A DNA stretch of 64,000 bases from Alphaproteobacteria bacterium (GCA_022825235.1 JAJDYI010000086.1:89831-153830); one strand, 5' to 3'. Positions 45,732 through 63,243 are shown, counted from the first letter of the stretch. Made by a program: numbers and translations. The notes: generated from the letters alone by a model not told the origin.

Positions 45732-46771
45732 GGAGCGCTGCCGGCCACCAGCGCCCACGCGGTCCGCGCGTACGGAACCGTCTGTGCGCCCACCTCCTGG
45801 GCGTTGGCCGAGCTGGCATTGCCGCCAAGCCCGCGCGCCAGGACGCCCTCCGCGATGGCCGCGAACCGGAACATCGAGAAGGCCACGTAGAAGTGGGGAT
45901 CGATCGGCTTCCGGCCACTCCGCCGACAGTAGTCGGCGACGTAGCTCGCCTGATCGGGGATGCCGTATTCGGGTGGCAGCCCCATGATGCCGTGGCGGAT
46001 GGACTGCGGGATCTGGAAACCGGAGATGTTGTACCCGAGGTCCCCCAGGGGGTGCCCGAGGGTCGAGAGTTCCCAGTCCAGCACGCCGATGACCTCCGGC
46101 CGGTCAGGGGCGATTATCAGGTTCCCCAGGCGGTAGTCGCCGTGCACCACGCTGGTCTCGTCGCCGGGCGGAATGTTCGCGGGCAGCCACTCGATCAGCC
46201 GGTCCATCTCCGGGACCTCGCGCGTCCGACTGAGTTCCCACTGCTTGGTCCAGCGCGCGATCTGCCGCGCGAAGTAGTTCCCCGGGCGCCCGAAATCGCC
46301 GAGCCCGGCCGCCGCGGGGTCGACCGCGTGGATCGCCGCCAGCGTGCGGTTCATGGCGTCGTAGAGCGCCGTCCGGTCCGCGGGCTCCACGTCCGGCAGC
46401 AGCGGGTCGTCGAAGACCCGCCCGCGCAGGCATTCCATCACGTAGAACGGGGTGCCGATGATCGCCGCGTCGTCGCAGTAGAGGTACATCTCGGGCACCG
46501 GCACCCCCTGGTCCCGGAGCGCCGCCTGCACCCGGTACTCCCGGTCCACGGCGTGCGCCGACGGCAGGAGTTCTCCCGGCGGCTTCTTCCGCAGCACCCA
46601 GATCGCGCCATTCCCCTCGAGCGCGAACGTGGGGTTGGACTGGCCGCCGTGGAACTGGCGGACGCGGTCGAGACGGGTGAATCCCGGGAGCCGGCCGGCC
46701 AGGTATTCGGCGAGCGCGCCTTCGTCGAAGCGGTGCAGTTCGCGCACCTCGATGAGTCCTTGGACGGTCAT
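45728..46771 (-). CDS. Aminoglycoside-phosphotransferase-like kinase of ACAD10/11-LvaA type
   Basis: A 347-residue kinase-fold protein. The glycine-rich-loop region has GGQSNPTFAL and WVLRKKPPG, the catalytic loop is HGDYRLGNL, and the metal-binding motif is VLDWELSTLGHPLGDLGYN. This fits the kinase half of human ACAD10/ACAD11 and LvaA of Pseudomonas levulinate catabolism, which phosphorylate 4-hydroxyacyl-CoA; true aminoglycoside resistance is unlikely. A dehydrogenase of the matching type is two genes upstream. ATG 46771 shares a base with the upstream stop. Confidence 0.85.
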   Translation of the reverse strand: MTVQGLIEVRELHRFDEGALAEYLAGRLPGFTRLDRVRQFHGGQSNPTFALEGNGAIWVLRKKPPGELLPSAHAVDREYRVQAALRDQGVPVPEMYLYCDDAAIIGTPFYVMECLRGRVFDDPLLPDVEPADRTALYDAMNRTLAAIHAVDPAAAGLGDFGRPGNYFARQIARWTKQWELSRTREVPEMDRLIEWLPANIPPGDETSVVHGDYRLGNLIIAPDRPEVIGVLDWELSTLGHPLGDLGYNISGFQIPQSIRHGIMGLPPEYGIPDQASYVADYCRRSGRKPIDPHFYVAFSMFRFAAIAEGVLARGLGGNASSANAQEVGAQTVPYARTAWALVAGSAP

Positions 46772-47412
46772 CACACGATCCGTTTCCGCATCGCGAACCC
46801 GGCGAGGATCAGGGCCGCCGCCGCCAGCGCGCCGCACTGAATCCGCGCCTGTTCCACGATGGCCCCGGCTCGGTTCCGGCCCCGCGTGAGAGCCCCTTCC
46901 ACCCGCGACTGTGCCTGGGACAGCGCCTCGCCGAGGTCACGTGCGGCGGCGGCGACCGCTGCCAGGCGCGCCGCTTCGCCGGGACCGTCGGCAAGCGCTT
47001 CCGCCCGGGCCACGACGTCGCCCACGGCCTGCGTCACGAGCTGGACGGCACCGATGGTGGCGGTGCGTTCCTCATCCGGCAGGGTTGCACCTGCGCCCTC
47101 GAGATAGCTGTCGAGCGCCTCGCTCTTCCGGGCCAGGGCACGGGCGCCGTCGCCGATCTCGCGGGCCGCGCCGGTGTCGACTGCCGCCCCCTCCATCAGG
47201 AGCCGGTTGGCTGCGCGATGGAAGGCCGCGTCCCGGTCAGCGCGCTCCAGGGCCAGCCCGTGGAGACGGCTGAGCAGGCCGAGTCGCACTTCGGTCTCCC
47301 GCGCCGCGTCGTCGCTCAGCTCGGTGAGCGCGTGGTTGGCCACCCCGAGCGCGACGAACAGGGCCAGACCCGCCAGGGCCGCCAGATGGTGAGCGCCTAC
47401 CCGCTGCCACAT
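46771..47412 (-). CDS. Small two-helix membrane protein with chemoreceptor-like periplasmic region
   Basis: A 213-residue protein I cannot name. Transmembrane helices lie near both ends (about 10-27, LAALAGLALFVALGVAN, and 190-208, CGALAAAALILAGFAM). Between them are about 160 residues of helical, Ala/Glu/Arg-rich sequence, like the four-helix sensor part of chemoreceptors or histidine kinases, but no HAMP or signalling domain follows: the chain ends MRKRIV. It sits inside the acyl-CoA operon between dehydrogenase (12 bases upstream) and kinase (1-base overlap). ATG 47412 preferred; a TTG at 47424 is in frame. Confidence 0.7.
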   Translation of the reverse strand: MWQRVGAHHLAALAGLALFVALGVANHALTELSDDAARETEVRLGLLSRLHGLALERADRDAAFHRAANRLLMEGAAVDTGAAREIGDGARALARKSEALDSYLEGAGATLPDEERTATIGAVQLVTQAVGDVVARAEALADGPGEAARLAAVAAAARDLGEALSQAQSRVEGALTRGRNRAGAIVEQARIQCGALAAAALILAGFAMRKRIV

Positions 47413-47424
47413 GGTCGGGTGCAA

Positions 47425-48627
47425 TCAGTTGTGGCGCCGCAGTTCGAGCTTCGCGATCTGGTTGCGGTGCACCTCGTCGGGCCCGTCGGCCAGCCGCAGG
47501 GTCCGGGCGTTGGCGTAGGCCGCGGCCAACCCGAAGTCGCTCGTGACGCCGCCGCCGCCATGCGCCTGGATCGCCCAGTCGATCACCTTGCACGCCATGA
47601 TCGGGGTCGCCACCTTGATCATGGCGATGTCCTTGCGGGCCTCCTTGTTGCCGACCGTGTCCATCCGCCAAGCTGCGTTGAGCACCAGGAGCCGCGCTTG
47701 GTCGATGGCGATCCGCGCGTCGGCAATGCGTTCCTGGGTGACCGTCTGCTCCGAGATCGGCCGGCCGAAGGTGACGCGTGATTTCACGCGCTTGCACATC
47801 TTCTCGAGGGCCCGTTCCGCCAGACCGATGAGCCGCATGCAGTGGTGGATCCGGCCCGGCCCAAGCCGTCCCTGGGCGATTTCGAACCCGCGCCCTTCGC
47901 CCAGGAGCATGTTGCTCGCGGGCACGCGTACGTCCTTGAAGATGACTTCTGCATGCCCGTGCGGCGCGTCGTCGAAGCCGAATACCGGCAGGTGGCGGAC
48001 GACGGTGACGCCGGGCGTGCTGAGCGGAACCAGCACCATCGACTGCTGCTTGTGCCGGTCGGGATTCGTCGGGTCGGTCTTGCCCATGACGATCAGGATC
48101 TTGCAGCGCGGCGAGAGCGCGCCCGACGTCCACCACTTGCGGCCGTTGATCACGTACTCGTCGCCATCGCGCTCGATCCGGCACTCGATGTTGGTGGCGT
48201 CCGAGGACGCGACCTCGGGCTCGGTCATGGCGAATGCCGAGCGAATCTCGCCGTTGAGCAGTGGGTCCAGCCATTCGTCCTGCTGCGCCTTGGTCCCGTA
48301 CCGGGCAAGCACCTCCATGTTGCCAGTGTCGGGCGCCGAGCAGTTGAAAATCTCCGGCGCGTGCTCCGAGCGTCCCATCACCTCGCAGAGCGGTGCGTAT
48401 TCGAAGTTGGTCAAGCCGGCCCCGAACTCCGATTCCGGGAGAAACAGGTTCCACAGGCCCGCCTCCCGCGCCCGGCCCTTGAGTTCCTCCATCAGCGACG
48501 GGTGCGCCCACCGGTCGCCCTCGGCGATCTGTGCGTCGATCTTTTCCTCGTTCGGATAGAAGTTCTCATCCATGAACGCGTTCAGGCGCTCGAGCAGATC
48601 GTTCGTGCGGTCGGAATATTGCAGCAT
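47425..48627 (-). CDS. Acyl-CoA dehydrogenase, ACAD10/11 type
   Basis: A 400-residue FAD-dependent acyl-CoA dehydrogenase. Motifs: [17 protein letters not shown] for substrate and [42 protein letters not shown] (characteristic of ACAD11-like members), [18 protein letters not shown], and [14 protein letters not shown] near the end. ACAD10/11-type enzymes act on phosphorylated 4-hydroxyacyl-CoA, and the kinase that would supply this is two genes down. First gene of the operon; ATG 48627. It is divergent from the FOXRED1-like gene with 156 bases between them. Confidence 0.92.
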   Translation of the reverse strand: MLQYSDRTNDLLERLNAFMDENFYPNEEKIDAQIAEGDRWAHPSLMEELKGRAREAGLWNLFLPESEFGAGLTNFEYAPLCEVMGRSEHAPEIFNCSAPDTGNMEVLARYGTKAQQDEWLDPLLNGEIRSAFAMTEPEVASSDATNIECRIERDGDEYVINGRKWWTSGALSPRCKILIVMGKTDPTNPDRHKQQSMVLVPLSTPGVTVVRHLPVFGFDDAPHGHAEVIFKDVRVPASNMLLGEGRGFEIAQGRLGPGRIHHCMRLIGLAERALEKMCKRVKSRVTFGRPISEQTVTQERIADARIAIDQARLLVLNAAWRMDTVGNKEARKDIAMIKVATPIMACKVIDWAIQAHGGGGVTSDFGLAAAYANARTLRLADGPDEVHRNQIAKLELRRHN

Positions 48628-48783
48628 GGTCTCAGGGTTCCTGTGCGCGGGACGGTCGCCGGATCGCCGGTTCGTGGATGGCGACAACTGTTGGGGTTAG
48701 TGTTCGCATCGTAACCCAGCGGCGCGGGAGCGTCATCGGATCGCGACGCCGAACTGTGGGCCAACGGGACCGGGGTGCGCAGG

Positions 48784-49968
48784 ATGACGAACTGCCCAGA
48801 CGTGGTGGTCGCCGGAGGCGGCATCATCGGTTGTGCGGCGGCCTACTTCTTGGCCGCCTCCGACGATTTTGACGGCTCGGTTGTGGTGGTCGAGCGGGAC
48901 CCCACGTACCAGAGCAGCGCCGCGACCCGCTCGCTGGGGGGAATCCGCCAGCAGTTCACGACACCGGAAAATATCCGCATGTCGATGTTCGGCGCGGAGT
49001 TCGCCCGGACGGCGGCCCGCACGCTGGCGGTGGACGACGTCTCGTGCGACGTGTCCTTCCGCGAGCAGGGCTATCTGCTGATGGCGGCGCCGGCCGACGT
49101 CGCGCAGTTGCGACAGAACTGGGAGGTGCAGCGCGGCCTGCAGGCGGCGGTCGAGTGGCTGGCCGGCAGCGCGCTGGCGGAGCGCTTCCCGTGGATCAAC
49201 TGGCACGGCGTGGGTGCCGCGGTGTTCGGGTTCGCCAACGAAGGCTGGGTGGATCCCTACACCCTGTTGATGGGTTTCCGCCGCAAGGCGCAGTCGCTGG
49301 GGGCTCGCTTCCTGCACGGCGAAGTCACGCGTCTGGTGCGGGAGGGAGATCGGGTCCTTGGCGTCGAGACCGATGCGCACGGACTGATACCGGGAGGTGC
49401 CACGGTCCTGGCGGCCGGCTCGCGCGCCGGCGCGCTGGCGGCCACCATCGCGGTCGATCTCCCCGTGTGCCCCAAGAAGCGCTACGTCTACGTGTTCGAC
49501 TGCCGGGACGACCTGCAGCACGCGCCGCTGACGATCGATCCCGCCGGGGTCACCTTTAGGCCGGAAAGCGGGCGGTACATCGCCACGGTGTCGCCGGCGC
49601 GCGAACGGGACCCCGACAGCGACCCGCTCGATTTCGACATCGACTACCGGGAATGGGAAGAGACGATCTGGCCCGCGTTGGCGGCCCGCGTCCCGGCGTT
49701 CGAAGCGGTCAAGCTGACGGGCTCGTGGGCGGGCCACTACGACTTCAACGTGTTCGACCAGAACGCGATCCTGGGGCCGCACCCGGAGGTGCAGGGGCTG
49801 CTGTTCTGTAACGGGTTCAGCGGCCACGGTCTGCAGCAGTCGCCGGCGGCGGGCCGGGCCATCGCGGAGCTCATCGCTTACGGCGAATACCGGTCCCTGG
49901 ACCTATCGCGCTTCGGGATCGAACGGATCTACCGGGACCAACCCATCGTCGAAGTGAATATTTGGTAG
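48784..49968 (+). CDS. FAD-dependent oxidoreductase, DAO/FOXRED1-like
   Basis: A 394-residue flavoprotein of the D-amino-acid-oxidase fold. The dinucleotide-binding motif VVVAGGGIIGCAAAYFLA is at residues 7-24, with RSLGGIRQQF, REQGYLLMA, and the C-terminal FCNGFSGHGLQQSPAAGRAIAELI that closes over FAD. Closest architecture is FOXRED1, a mitochondrial complex I assembly factor, whose bacterial relatives are oxidoreductases of unknown substrate; sarcosine or dimethylglycine oxidases are alternatives. ATG 48784; a GTG at 48775 is also in frame. Stands alone. Confidence 0.8.
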   Translation: MTNCPDVVVAGGGIIGCAAAYFLAASDDFDGSVVVVERDPTYQSSAATRSLGGIRQQFTTPENIRMSMFGAEFARTAARTLAVDDVSCDVSFREQGYLLMAAPADVAQLRQNWEVQRGLQAAVEWLAGSALAERFPWINWHGVGAAVFGFANEGWVDPYTLLMGFRRKAQSLGARFLHGEVTRLVREGDRVLGVETDAHGLIPGGATVLAAGSRAGALAATIAVDLPVCPKKRYVYVFDCRDDLQHAPLTIDPAGVTFRPESGRYIATVSPARERDPDSDPLDFDIDYREWEETIWPALAARVPAFEAVKLTGSWAGHYDFNVFDQNAILGPHPEVQGLLFCNGFSGHGLQQSPAAGRAIAELIAYGEYRSLDLSRFGIERIYRDQPIVEVNIW

Positions 49969-50061
49969 CCGCCGACCGCGGGTTCGCCCGCCGACCGGCG
50001 GCGGGGGTCGGGACGATCAATCGGATGACACGATGACACAAGGCCGCCGGGCCACGGGTCT

Positions 50062-50138
50062 TGGGGCGAGTGATGGGACTTGAACCCACGACCCCCGGTA
50101 CCACAAACCGGTGCTCTAACCACTGAGCTACACTCGCC
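50062..50138 (-). tRNA. tRNA-His (anticodon GTG)
   Basis: On the minus strand the 77-base cloverleaf has an acceptor of eight pairs GGCGAGTG (50138-50131) with CACTCGCC (50072-50065), the extra G-1:C73 pair diagnostic for tRNA-His, and an encoded CCA (50064-50062). The anticodon loop TTGTGGT gives GTG at 50104-50102; the T arm holds the usual GTGGG TTCAAGT CCCAT. Confidence 0.96.
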
Positions 50139-50153
50139 AGAGTTCTGGGCCGA

Positions 50154-50183
50154 TGTGTAGGCGTGCCGGGGGCCCGAGGTCAA
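50154..50183 (-). promoter_or_regulatory. Candidate tRNA-His promoter
   Basis: Minus strand TTGACC (50183-50178), 18-base spacer, TACACA (50159-50154), ending 15 bases before the tRNA. Reasonable -35, weaker -10. Confidence 0.5.
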
Positions 50184-50275
50184 GCGGCTCTTGGGCCCGG
50201 CGGCTTGACCGCCGTGCCGGCGGCGCGGGGAGGGAATTCCCGCGACGTCGTTGGCCCGGCGCGGATGTCGCGGCG

Positions 50276-50824
50276 CTACTGGGACACCAGCAACGCCCGC
50301 GCTCGCGTGAAGATCCGGTCCTCGAGTGCGGTTTCCGTACCGGTGGCGACAGCGGCGGCCGCCATCGTGCCGTCGTCTGCGCGCACCCGCCGATAGACAC
50401 GTACCCGCAGGTTGCTGACGGCAAGTTCCTGGCCCGTGATCCGGGCGACCACCTTCATCTCCTCGTTCGGCGCGTCGGCGAGCTCGGCCCACTCGGTGAT
50501 GATCACGCCGCCGACCGAATCGACCGAATCCAGTGGCAGGAAATCGAGAATCTCCAGCGACGCCCGCCACAGGTGCGGGTTGATCGCCATGCGCACGCCT
50601 GCTCCTGAGTCGCCGTCTCCGCCGAAAATGCCAGACAGGGAAAACCCGGGGGTGATTCCCTGAGCCTCGAGGTGCTCGCGCCTCGCCTTGTCGGCCGGCG
50701 TCTCCGGGGGCGGGGTGATCTCGACGGGCCCGCTGCAGGCGGTGAGTGCGACGGGGCCGAGCCCGACCAGCAAAAACGGGAGGGCGAGCATGCCGGCGAC
50801 GGTGCGGAAGGCGGGACGGGACAC
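50276..50824 (-). CDS. DUF3576 lipoprotein
   Basis: A 182-residue exported protein of the alphaproteobacterial DUF3576 family, of unknown function. The hydrophobic leader ends in a lipobox-like LTACSGP, after which come Pro-rich sequence and the family core INPHLWRASLEILDFLPL, GGVIITEWAELADAPNEEMKV and VRVYRRVRADDGTM. The start is uncertain: GTG 50824 has GGAG eleven bases upstream; GTG 50836 is an alternative. In other alphaproteobacteria this gene tends to sit near leuS and lptE, which I do not see here. It is divergent from the gamma-carbonic anhydrase gene. Confidence 0.8.
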   Translation of the reverse strand: MSRPAFRTVAGMLALPFLLVGLGPVALTACSGPVEITPPPETPADKARREHLEAQGITPGFSLSGIFGGDGDSGAGVRMAINPHLWRASLEILDFLPLDSVDSVGGVIITEWAELADAPNEEMKVVARITGQELAVSNLRVRVYRRVRADDGTMAAAAVATGTETALEDRIFTRARALLVSQ

Positions 50825-50955
50825 GTTGGTCAGCACTCCGTGGCGGCAGTGGGTCCGATCGGGTCGGAACCGTCCGTCGCTTATATCACACGACCACACA
50901 CCGCGGCCCGTCGACCGTATGCTCGGGGTCGAATTCGCGCGGGGGAGGGCACCGC

Positions 50956-52047
50956 ATGGATAGCGCCGTGTTGTGCTACCGGGGGCACCGGCCGGTCGTT
51001 GGCTCGCGCCTGCAAAGCGGCCCCGGGGCCGTCGTCATCGGCCGCGCACACATCGCGGAATCCGTGGAACTGGGCCGGCTCGCCGTGCTGCGGGCCGACG
51101 GCGAACGGATCACGATCGGCCCCAGGTCCTGGCTGGGCGCCAGGTCCACCGTGCATATTGCCGACGACGATCGCGGGTCCGTGGTGGGCACCGAGGTGGC
51201 TGTCGGCCACTACGCCTTGGTGCATGGCTGCACGCTCGAGGACGGCGTCGTCGTTGGCGATGCAGCGGTCGTGATGGACCACTCGGTGGTCGGTGCCGGC
51301 GCGGTCATTGCCGCCGGCGCGCTGGTGCCCCCGGGCAAGACGCTGGCAGGCGGCTGGCTGTACGCCGGGAGCCCGGCCCGGCCGGTCCGGGCCCTGGCCC
51401 GTGGCGAGGCGGCGGAACTGGCGGCGGCAGTGCGGCGGTCCACCCCGTCGCCAGCGACGGCGACCGACGACGACCCGCTCCCGCCGCTCGGTGACAAGGC
51501 GTTCCGTCCGTCCGGCGCCAGCGGACCGCTGCACGCGGCGAACGGCGCGTCGCCGGTCGTACCTGCCGGGGCGTACCTTGCCCCGACCTCGACCCTGTGG
51601 GGCGATGTGCGGCTCGGGCGCGGGTCCAGCGTGTGGTTTTCGACCGCCCTGCGCGCGGGCCGGGGGCGCATCGTGGTGGGCGACCGGACCAACGTGCAGG
51701 ACAACTCCTTCATCGACGTGAAGCAGGCGGGCGCGGTGGCGGAGATCGGTGACGATGTGACGATCGGCCACAACGTGCGCTTGGCGGCCTGCCGGGTCGG
51801 GAACCGGTGCCTGATCGGCATGGGGTCGACGGTCTGCGCGGACGTCACCGTCGAGGACGATGCGCTCGTCGGCGCGCGGGCGTGGGTGGCGCCCGGCACC
51901 GTGGTGCGTGCGGGGTGGATTTGGGCGGGCCGGCCCGCCCAGCCGTTTCGGGAAGTCCGGCCCGCCGAGGCCGACGCGTTCCGGCGCGGCAAGGAGATCT
52001 ATGAGGAGTATGCGCGCGACTATCAGGCCGGCGGGTCCGGCGCGTGA
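50956..52047 (+). CDS. Fused double gamma-carbonic-anhydrase-like protein
   Basis: A 363-residue protein made of two left-handed beta-helix gamma-CA domains joined by a Ser/Pro/Asp-rich linker (about 160-190). Domain 1 (about 10-155) keeps three His at zinc-ligand positions, His67 (STVHIA), His85 and His90 (GHYALVHGC), but has WLGA at 59-62 where gamma-CAs have NxQD. Domain 2 (about 205-345) keeps NVQD at 246-249 and His272, yet has Asp254 and Ala277 in place of the other two His ligands. Gamma-CA sites form between neighbouring units of a trimer, so the halves could complement each other. ATG 50956 after GGGGGAGGG. The stop overlaps a tiny membrane protein gene. Confidence 0.85.
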   Translation: MDSAVLCYRGHRPVVGSRLQSGPGAVVIGRAHIAESVELGRLAVLRADGERITIGPRSWLGARSTVHIADDDRGSVVGTEVAVGHYALVHGCTLEDGVVVGDAAVVMDHSVVGAGAVIAAGALVPPGKTLAGGWLYAGSPARPVRALARGEAAELAAAVRRSTPSPATATDDDPLPPLGDKAFRPSGASGPLHAANGASPVVPAGAYLAPTSTLWGDVRLGRGSSVWFSTALRAGRGRIVVGDRTNVQDNSFIDVKQAGAVAEIGDDVTIGHNVRLAACRVGNRCLIGMGSTVCADVTVEDDALVGARAWVAPGTVVRAGWIWAGRPAQPFREVRPAEADAFRRGKEIYEEYARDYQAGGSGA

Positions 52048-52193
52048 TCCTGAAGTTCGCGGTCGCAATCGCGGCCGTGCTGCTCCTCCGGCTCGTGTTC
52101 CCCGCGCTGGTGCGCGGCGTGCGTCGGACCCTGCTGGTGATGGCCATCGCCATCGTGGTGTTCGGCGCGGTGGTATGGCTCAACGCGGCGTGA
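52044..52193 (+). CDS. 49-residue membrane protein coupled to the double gamma-CA gene
   Basis: A short frame starting at GTG 52044 within a GTGA overlap with the previous stop. The 49 residues form two hydrophobic segments (FAVAIAAVLLLRLVF and LLVMAIAIVVFGAVVWL) separated by a basic hairpin (RGVRRT), a small helical-hairpin membrane protein. No family recognised. The overlap, the fitting topology and an AAGGAGG ribosome site that belongs only to the next gene suggest it is a real gene made together with the gamma-CA protein. Confidence 0.6.
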   Translation: MILKFAVAIAAVLLLRLVFPALVRGVRRTLLVMAIAIVVFGAVVWLNAA

Positions 52194-52239
52194 TGGGGGG
52201 GCGGTACCGCCGCCGCGCCGGCTCCGGAAGGAGGGCAGT

Positions 52240-53304
52240 ATGACCTCGGAGCGATATCGGGTTGCGGTGATTCCCGGCGACGGGATCGGGCAGGAGGTCG
52301 TGCCGGAGGGCATGCGCGTGCTGGACGCGGCGGCGCGGCGGTACGGCTTCGCGTTCCGCTGGGACTCGCTTCCGTGGAGCTGCGAGACCTACCATGCGAC
52401 CGGCCGGATGATGCCGGTCGACGGCCTCGACCAGATCGCCGGCCACGACGCCATCTTCCTGGGAGCCGTGGGGTTTCCGGGGGTGCCGGACCACATTTCG
52501 CTCTGGGGGCTGCTCATCCCCATCCGCCGGCGCTTCGACCAGTACATCAACGTGCGCCCGGTGCGCGTGCTCGACGGGATGCAGCCGCCGCTCCGCGATC
52601 GCGGGCCCGCCGATATCGACTTCGTCGTGGTGCGGGAGAACGTGGAGGGAGAGTACTCGGAGGTCGGCGGGCGGCTTTATGCGGGCACCGACGACGAGAT
52701 GGCGATGCAGGAGAGCATCTTCACGAGGCGAGGGGTGGACCGGGTGCTCGACTGGGCCTTCGAGCTCGCCGCGACCCGCCCCGCCCGGCACGTGACCTCC
52801 GCGACCAAGTCGAACGGGATCGTGCATACGATGCCGTACTGGGACGAGCGGTTCGCGGCTGCGAAGCAGCGCTATCCCGACATCGGGACGGCGCAGTACC
52901 ACATCGACATTCTCACGGCCCATTTCGTGCTGCATCCGGACTGGTTCGACGTGGTGGTCGGCTCCAACCTGTTCGGCGACATCCTTTCGGATCTGGGGCC
53001 TGCGGTGGCCGGGACCATCGGCATTGCGCCTTCGGCGAATCTCAACCCCAGCCGGGAAGCCCCGTCGATGTTCGAGCCGGTGCACGGCTCGGCCCCCGAC
53101 ATCGCGGGGCGCGGCATCGCCAACCCCATCGGCCAGATTTGGTCGGGCGCGATGATGCTGGACCACCTAGGACAGCCGGCCGCCGCCGCCGCCGTGGTCC
53201 GCGCGGTCGAGACCGTGGTCGCGGAAGGCCCGCGGACCCCGGACATGGGCGGCACGGCCACCACCCGCGATATCGGCGAGGCCGTGGAGGCGGCCATTAC
53301 GTGA
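52240..53304 (+). CDS. Tartrate/D-malate dehydrogenase of the isocitrate/isopropylmalate family
   Basis: A 354-residue NAD-dependent beta-decarboxylating dehydrogenase. It starts YRVAVIPGDGIGQEVVPEGM, has RPVRVLDG, VVVRENVEGEYSEVGGR, the catalytic Lys in SATKSNGI and the metal-binding Asp residues in GSNLFGDILSDLGPAV, then EPVHGSAPDIAGRGIANPIG for NAD. ENVEGEYSxxGG together with PWSCETYHATGRMMP marks tartrate dehydrogenase/decarboxylase or DmlA rather than LeuB. AAGGAGG lies just before ATG 52240. Placed 381 bases ahead of rpoB. Confidence 0.88.
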   Translation: MTSERYRVAVIPGDGIGQEVVPEGMRVLDAAARRYGFAFRWDSLPWSCETYHATGRMMPVDGLDQIAGHDAIFLGAVGFPGVPDHISLWGLLIPIRRRFDQYINVRPVRVLDGMQPPLRDRGPADIDFVVVRENVEGEYSEVGGRLYAGTDDEMAMQESIFTRRGVDRVLDWAFELAATRPARHVTSATKSNGIVHTMPYWDERFAAAKQRYPDIGTAQYHIDILTAHFVLHPDWFDVVVGSNLFGDILSDLGPAVAGTIGIAPSANLNPSREAPSMFEPVHGSAPDIAGRGIANPIGQIWSGAMMLDHLGQPAAAAAVVRAVETVVAEGPRTPDMGGTATTRDIGEAVEAAIT

Positions 53305-53329
53305 CTCGCTGCGGAAGGCCCGCGACCCG

Positions 53330-53354
53330 CCGCCGTCCGGGCGCCGGACGGCGG
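53330..53354 (+). terminator. Hairpin after the tartrate-type dehydrogenase gene
   Basis: An 11-bp perfect stem CCGCCGTCCGG (53330-53340) / CCGGACGGCGG (53344-53354) with a three-base loop, 26 bases past the stop at 53302-53304. Only a weak T-rich run (GGTTGCTGTT) follows. Confidence 0.6.
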
Positions 53355-53685
53355 GCGGTTGCTGTTAATGTGCACCGTGATACTGCCGCCTGCCCACGCA
53401 GTACGCAGGAACGAATCGTTGCCGGGAGGCCCGGCGGGCGCGGCCAATCGGCGCGGGCGTGACGGTCCCGGAGGTTGCCTATCGCGTGCAATTGCGCTAG
53501 GTTACGGGTTAGGCGATCGCCCCGGATGCGCTGGGCTACTACGGATTGACAATACAATTACGCCGTCTTCCCTTGGGGACGCGGCGTGATTGCTTGCGCG
53601 TGCAGCGCCGCGTGCGGCGGCGTTTGGACGTCGCGTCTGCCGTGCACCCCGTCCGGGCAGTTTCGTGTGGGCCCGGGGGAACTTG
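53355..53685 (+). other. rpoB upstream region and leader
   Basis: No gene recognised in these 331 bases. They hold the candidate rpoB promoter (53475-53503) and a leader of about 175 bases before the rpoB ATG. A TTGACA at 53546-53551 lacks a matching -10. A ribosome site GGGGGA sits at about 53675-53680. rplJL, the usual neighbours, are absent. Confidence 0.5.
53475..53503 (+). promoter_or_regulatory. Candidate rpoBC promoter
   Basis: TTGCCT (53475-53480), 17-base spacer, TAGGTT (53498-53503). Moderate match; transcription would begin near 53510. Confidence 0.4.
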
Positions 53686-62608
<8,923 letters not shown>

Positions 62609-62625
62609 GGGCAACTGACCACGCC

Positions 62626-62656
62626 ATCCCGGCGGCCGAATCCGGGCCGCCGGGAT
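62626..62656 (+). terminator. Strong hairpin after rpoC
   Basis: A 12-bp perfect stem ATCCCGGCGGCC (62626-62637) / GGCCGCCGGGAT (62645-62656) with a 7-base loop, 18 bases beyond the rpoC stop. No T tract follows, so termination may be partial or the hairpin may protect the 3' end. Confidence 0.6.
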
Positions 62657-62690
62657 GCTCGTGCCGCCACCGCACATCCCAAGAAAACGC

Positions 62691-62719
62691 TTGACGCGAA
62701 GGGACTAACGGCTTACGGT
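62691..62719 (+). promoter_or_regulatory. str operon promoter (rpsL-rpsG-fusA)
   Basis: TTGACG (62691-62696), 17-base spacer, TACGGT (62714-62719). It predicts a leader of about 145 bases before rpsL and separate transcription of the ribosomal genes from rpoBC. Confidence 0.6.
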
Positions 62720-62871
62720 GCGGCCCACCACGCGGGGTGAATGCCTTCGCTGGCGCACGCCCGTGGTTCAGTCGAAGCAAACGTTGGGTGGACCGCCGCG
62801 TCACGCCGACAGCGTGACCCGGATCGGTCCGTTTTCGCATGAACCCCCACGGGTTCGGAATTGAGGCGTCT

Positions 62872-63243
<372 letters not shown>

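Noticed and set aside
45728..46771. Aminoglycoside resistance gene
   Set aside because: The kinase fold is shared, but the VLDWELSTLGHPLGDLGYN block and operon context match ACAD10/11-type metabolic kinases.
53546..53558. TTGACA followed by TACAAT as rpoB promoter
   Set aside because: The two hexamers nearly touch, so they cannot serve as -35 and -10 of one promoter, and neither has a partner at 16-18 bases.
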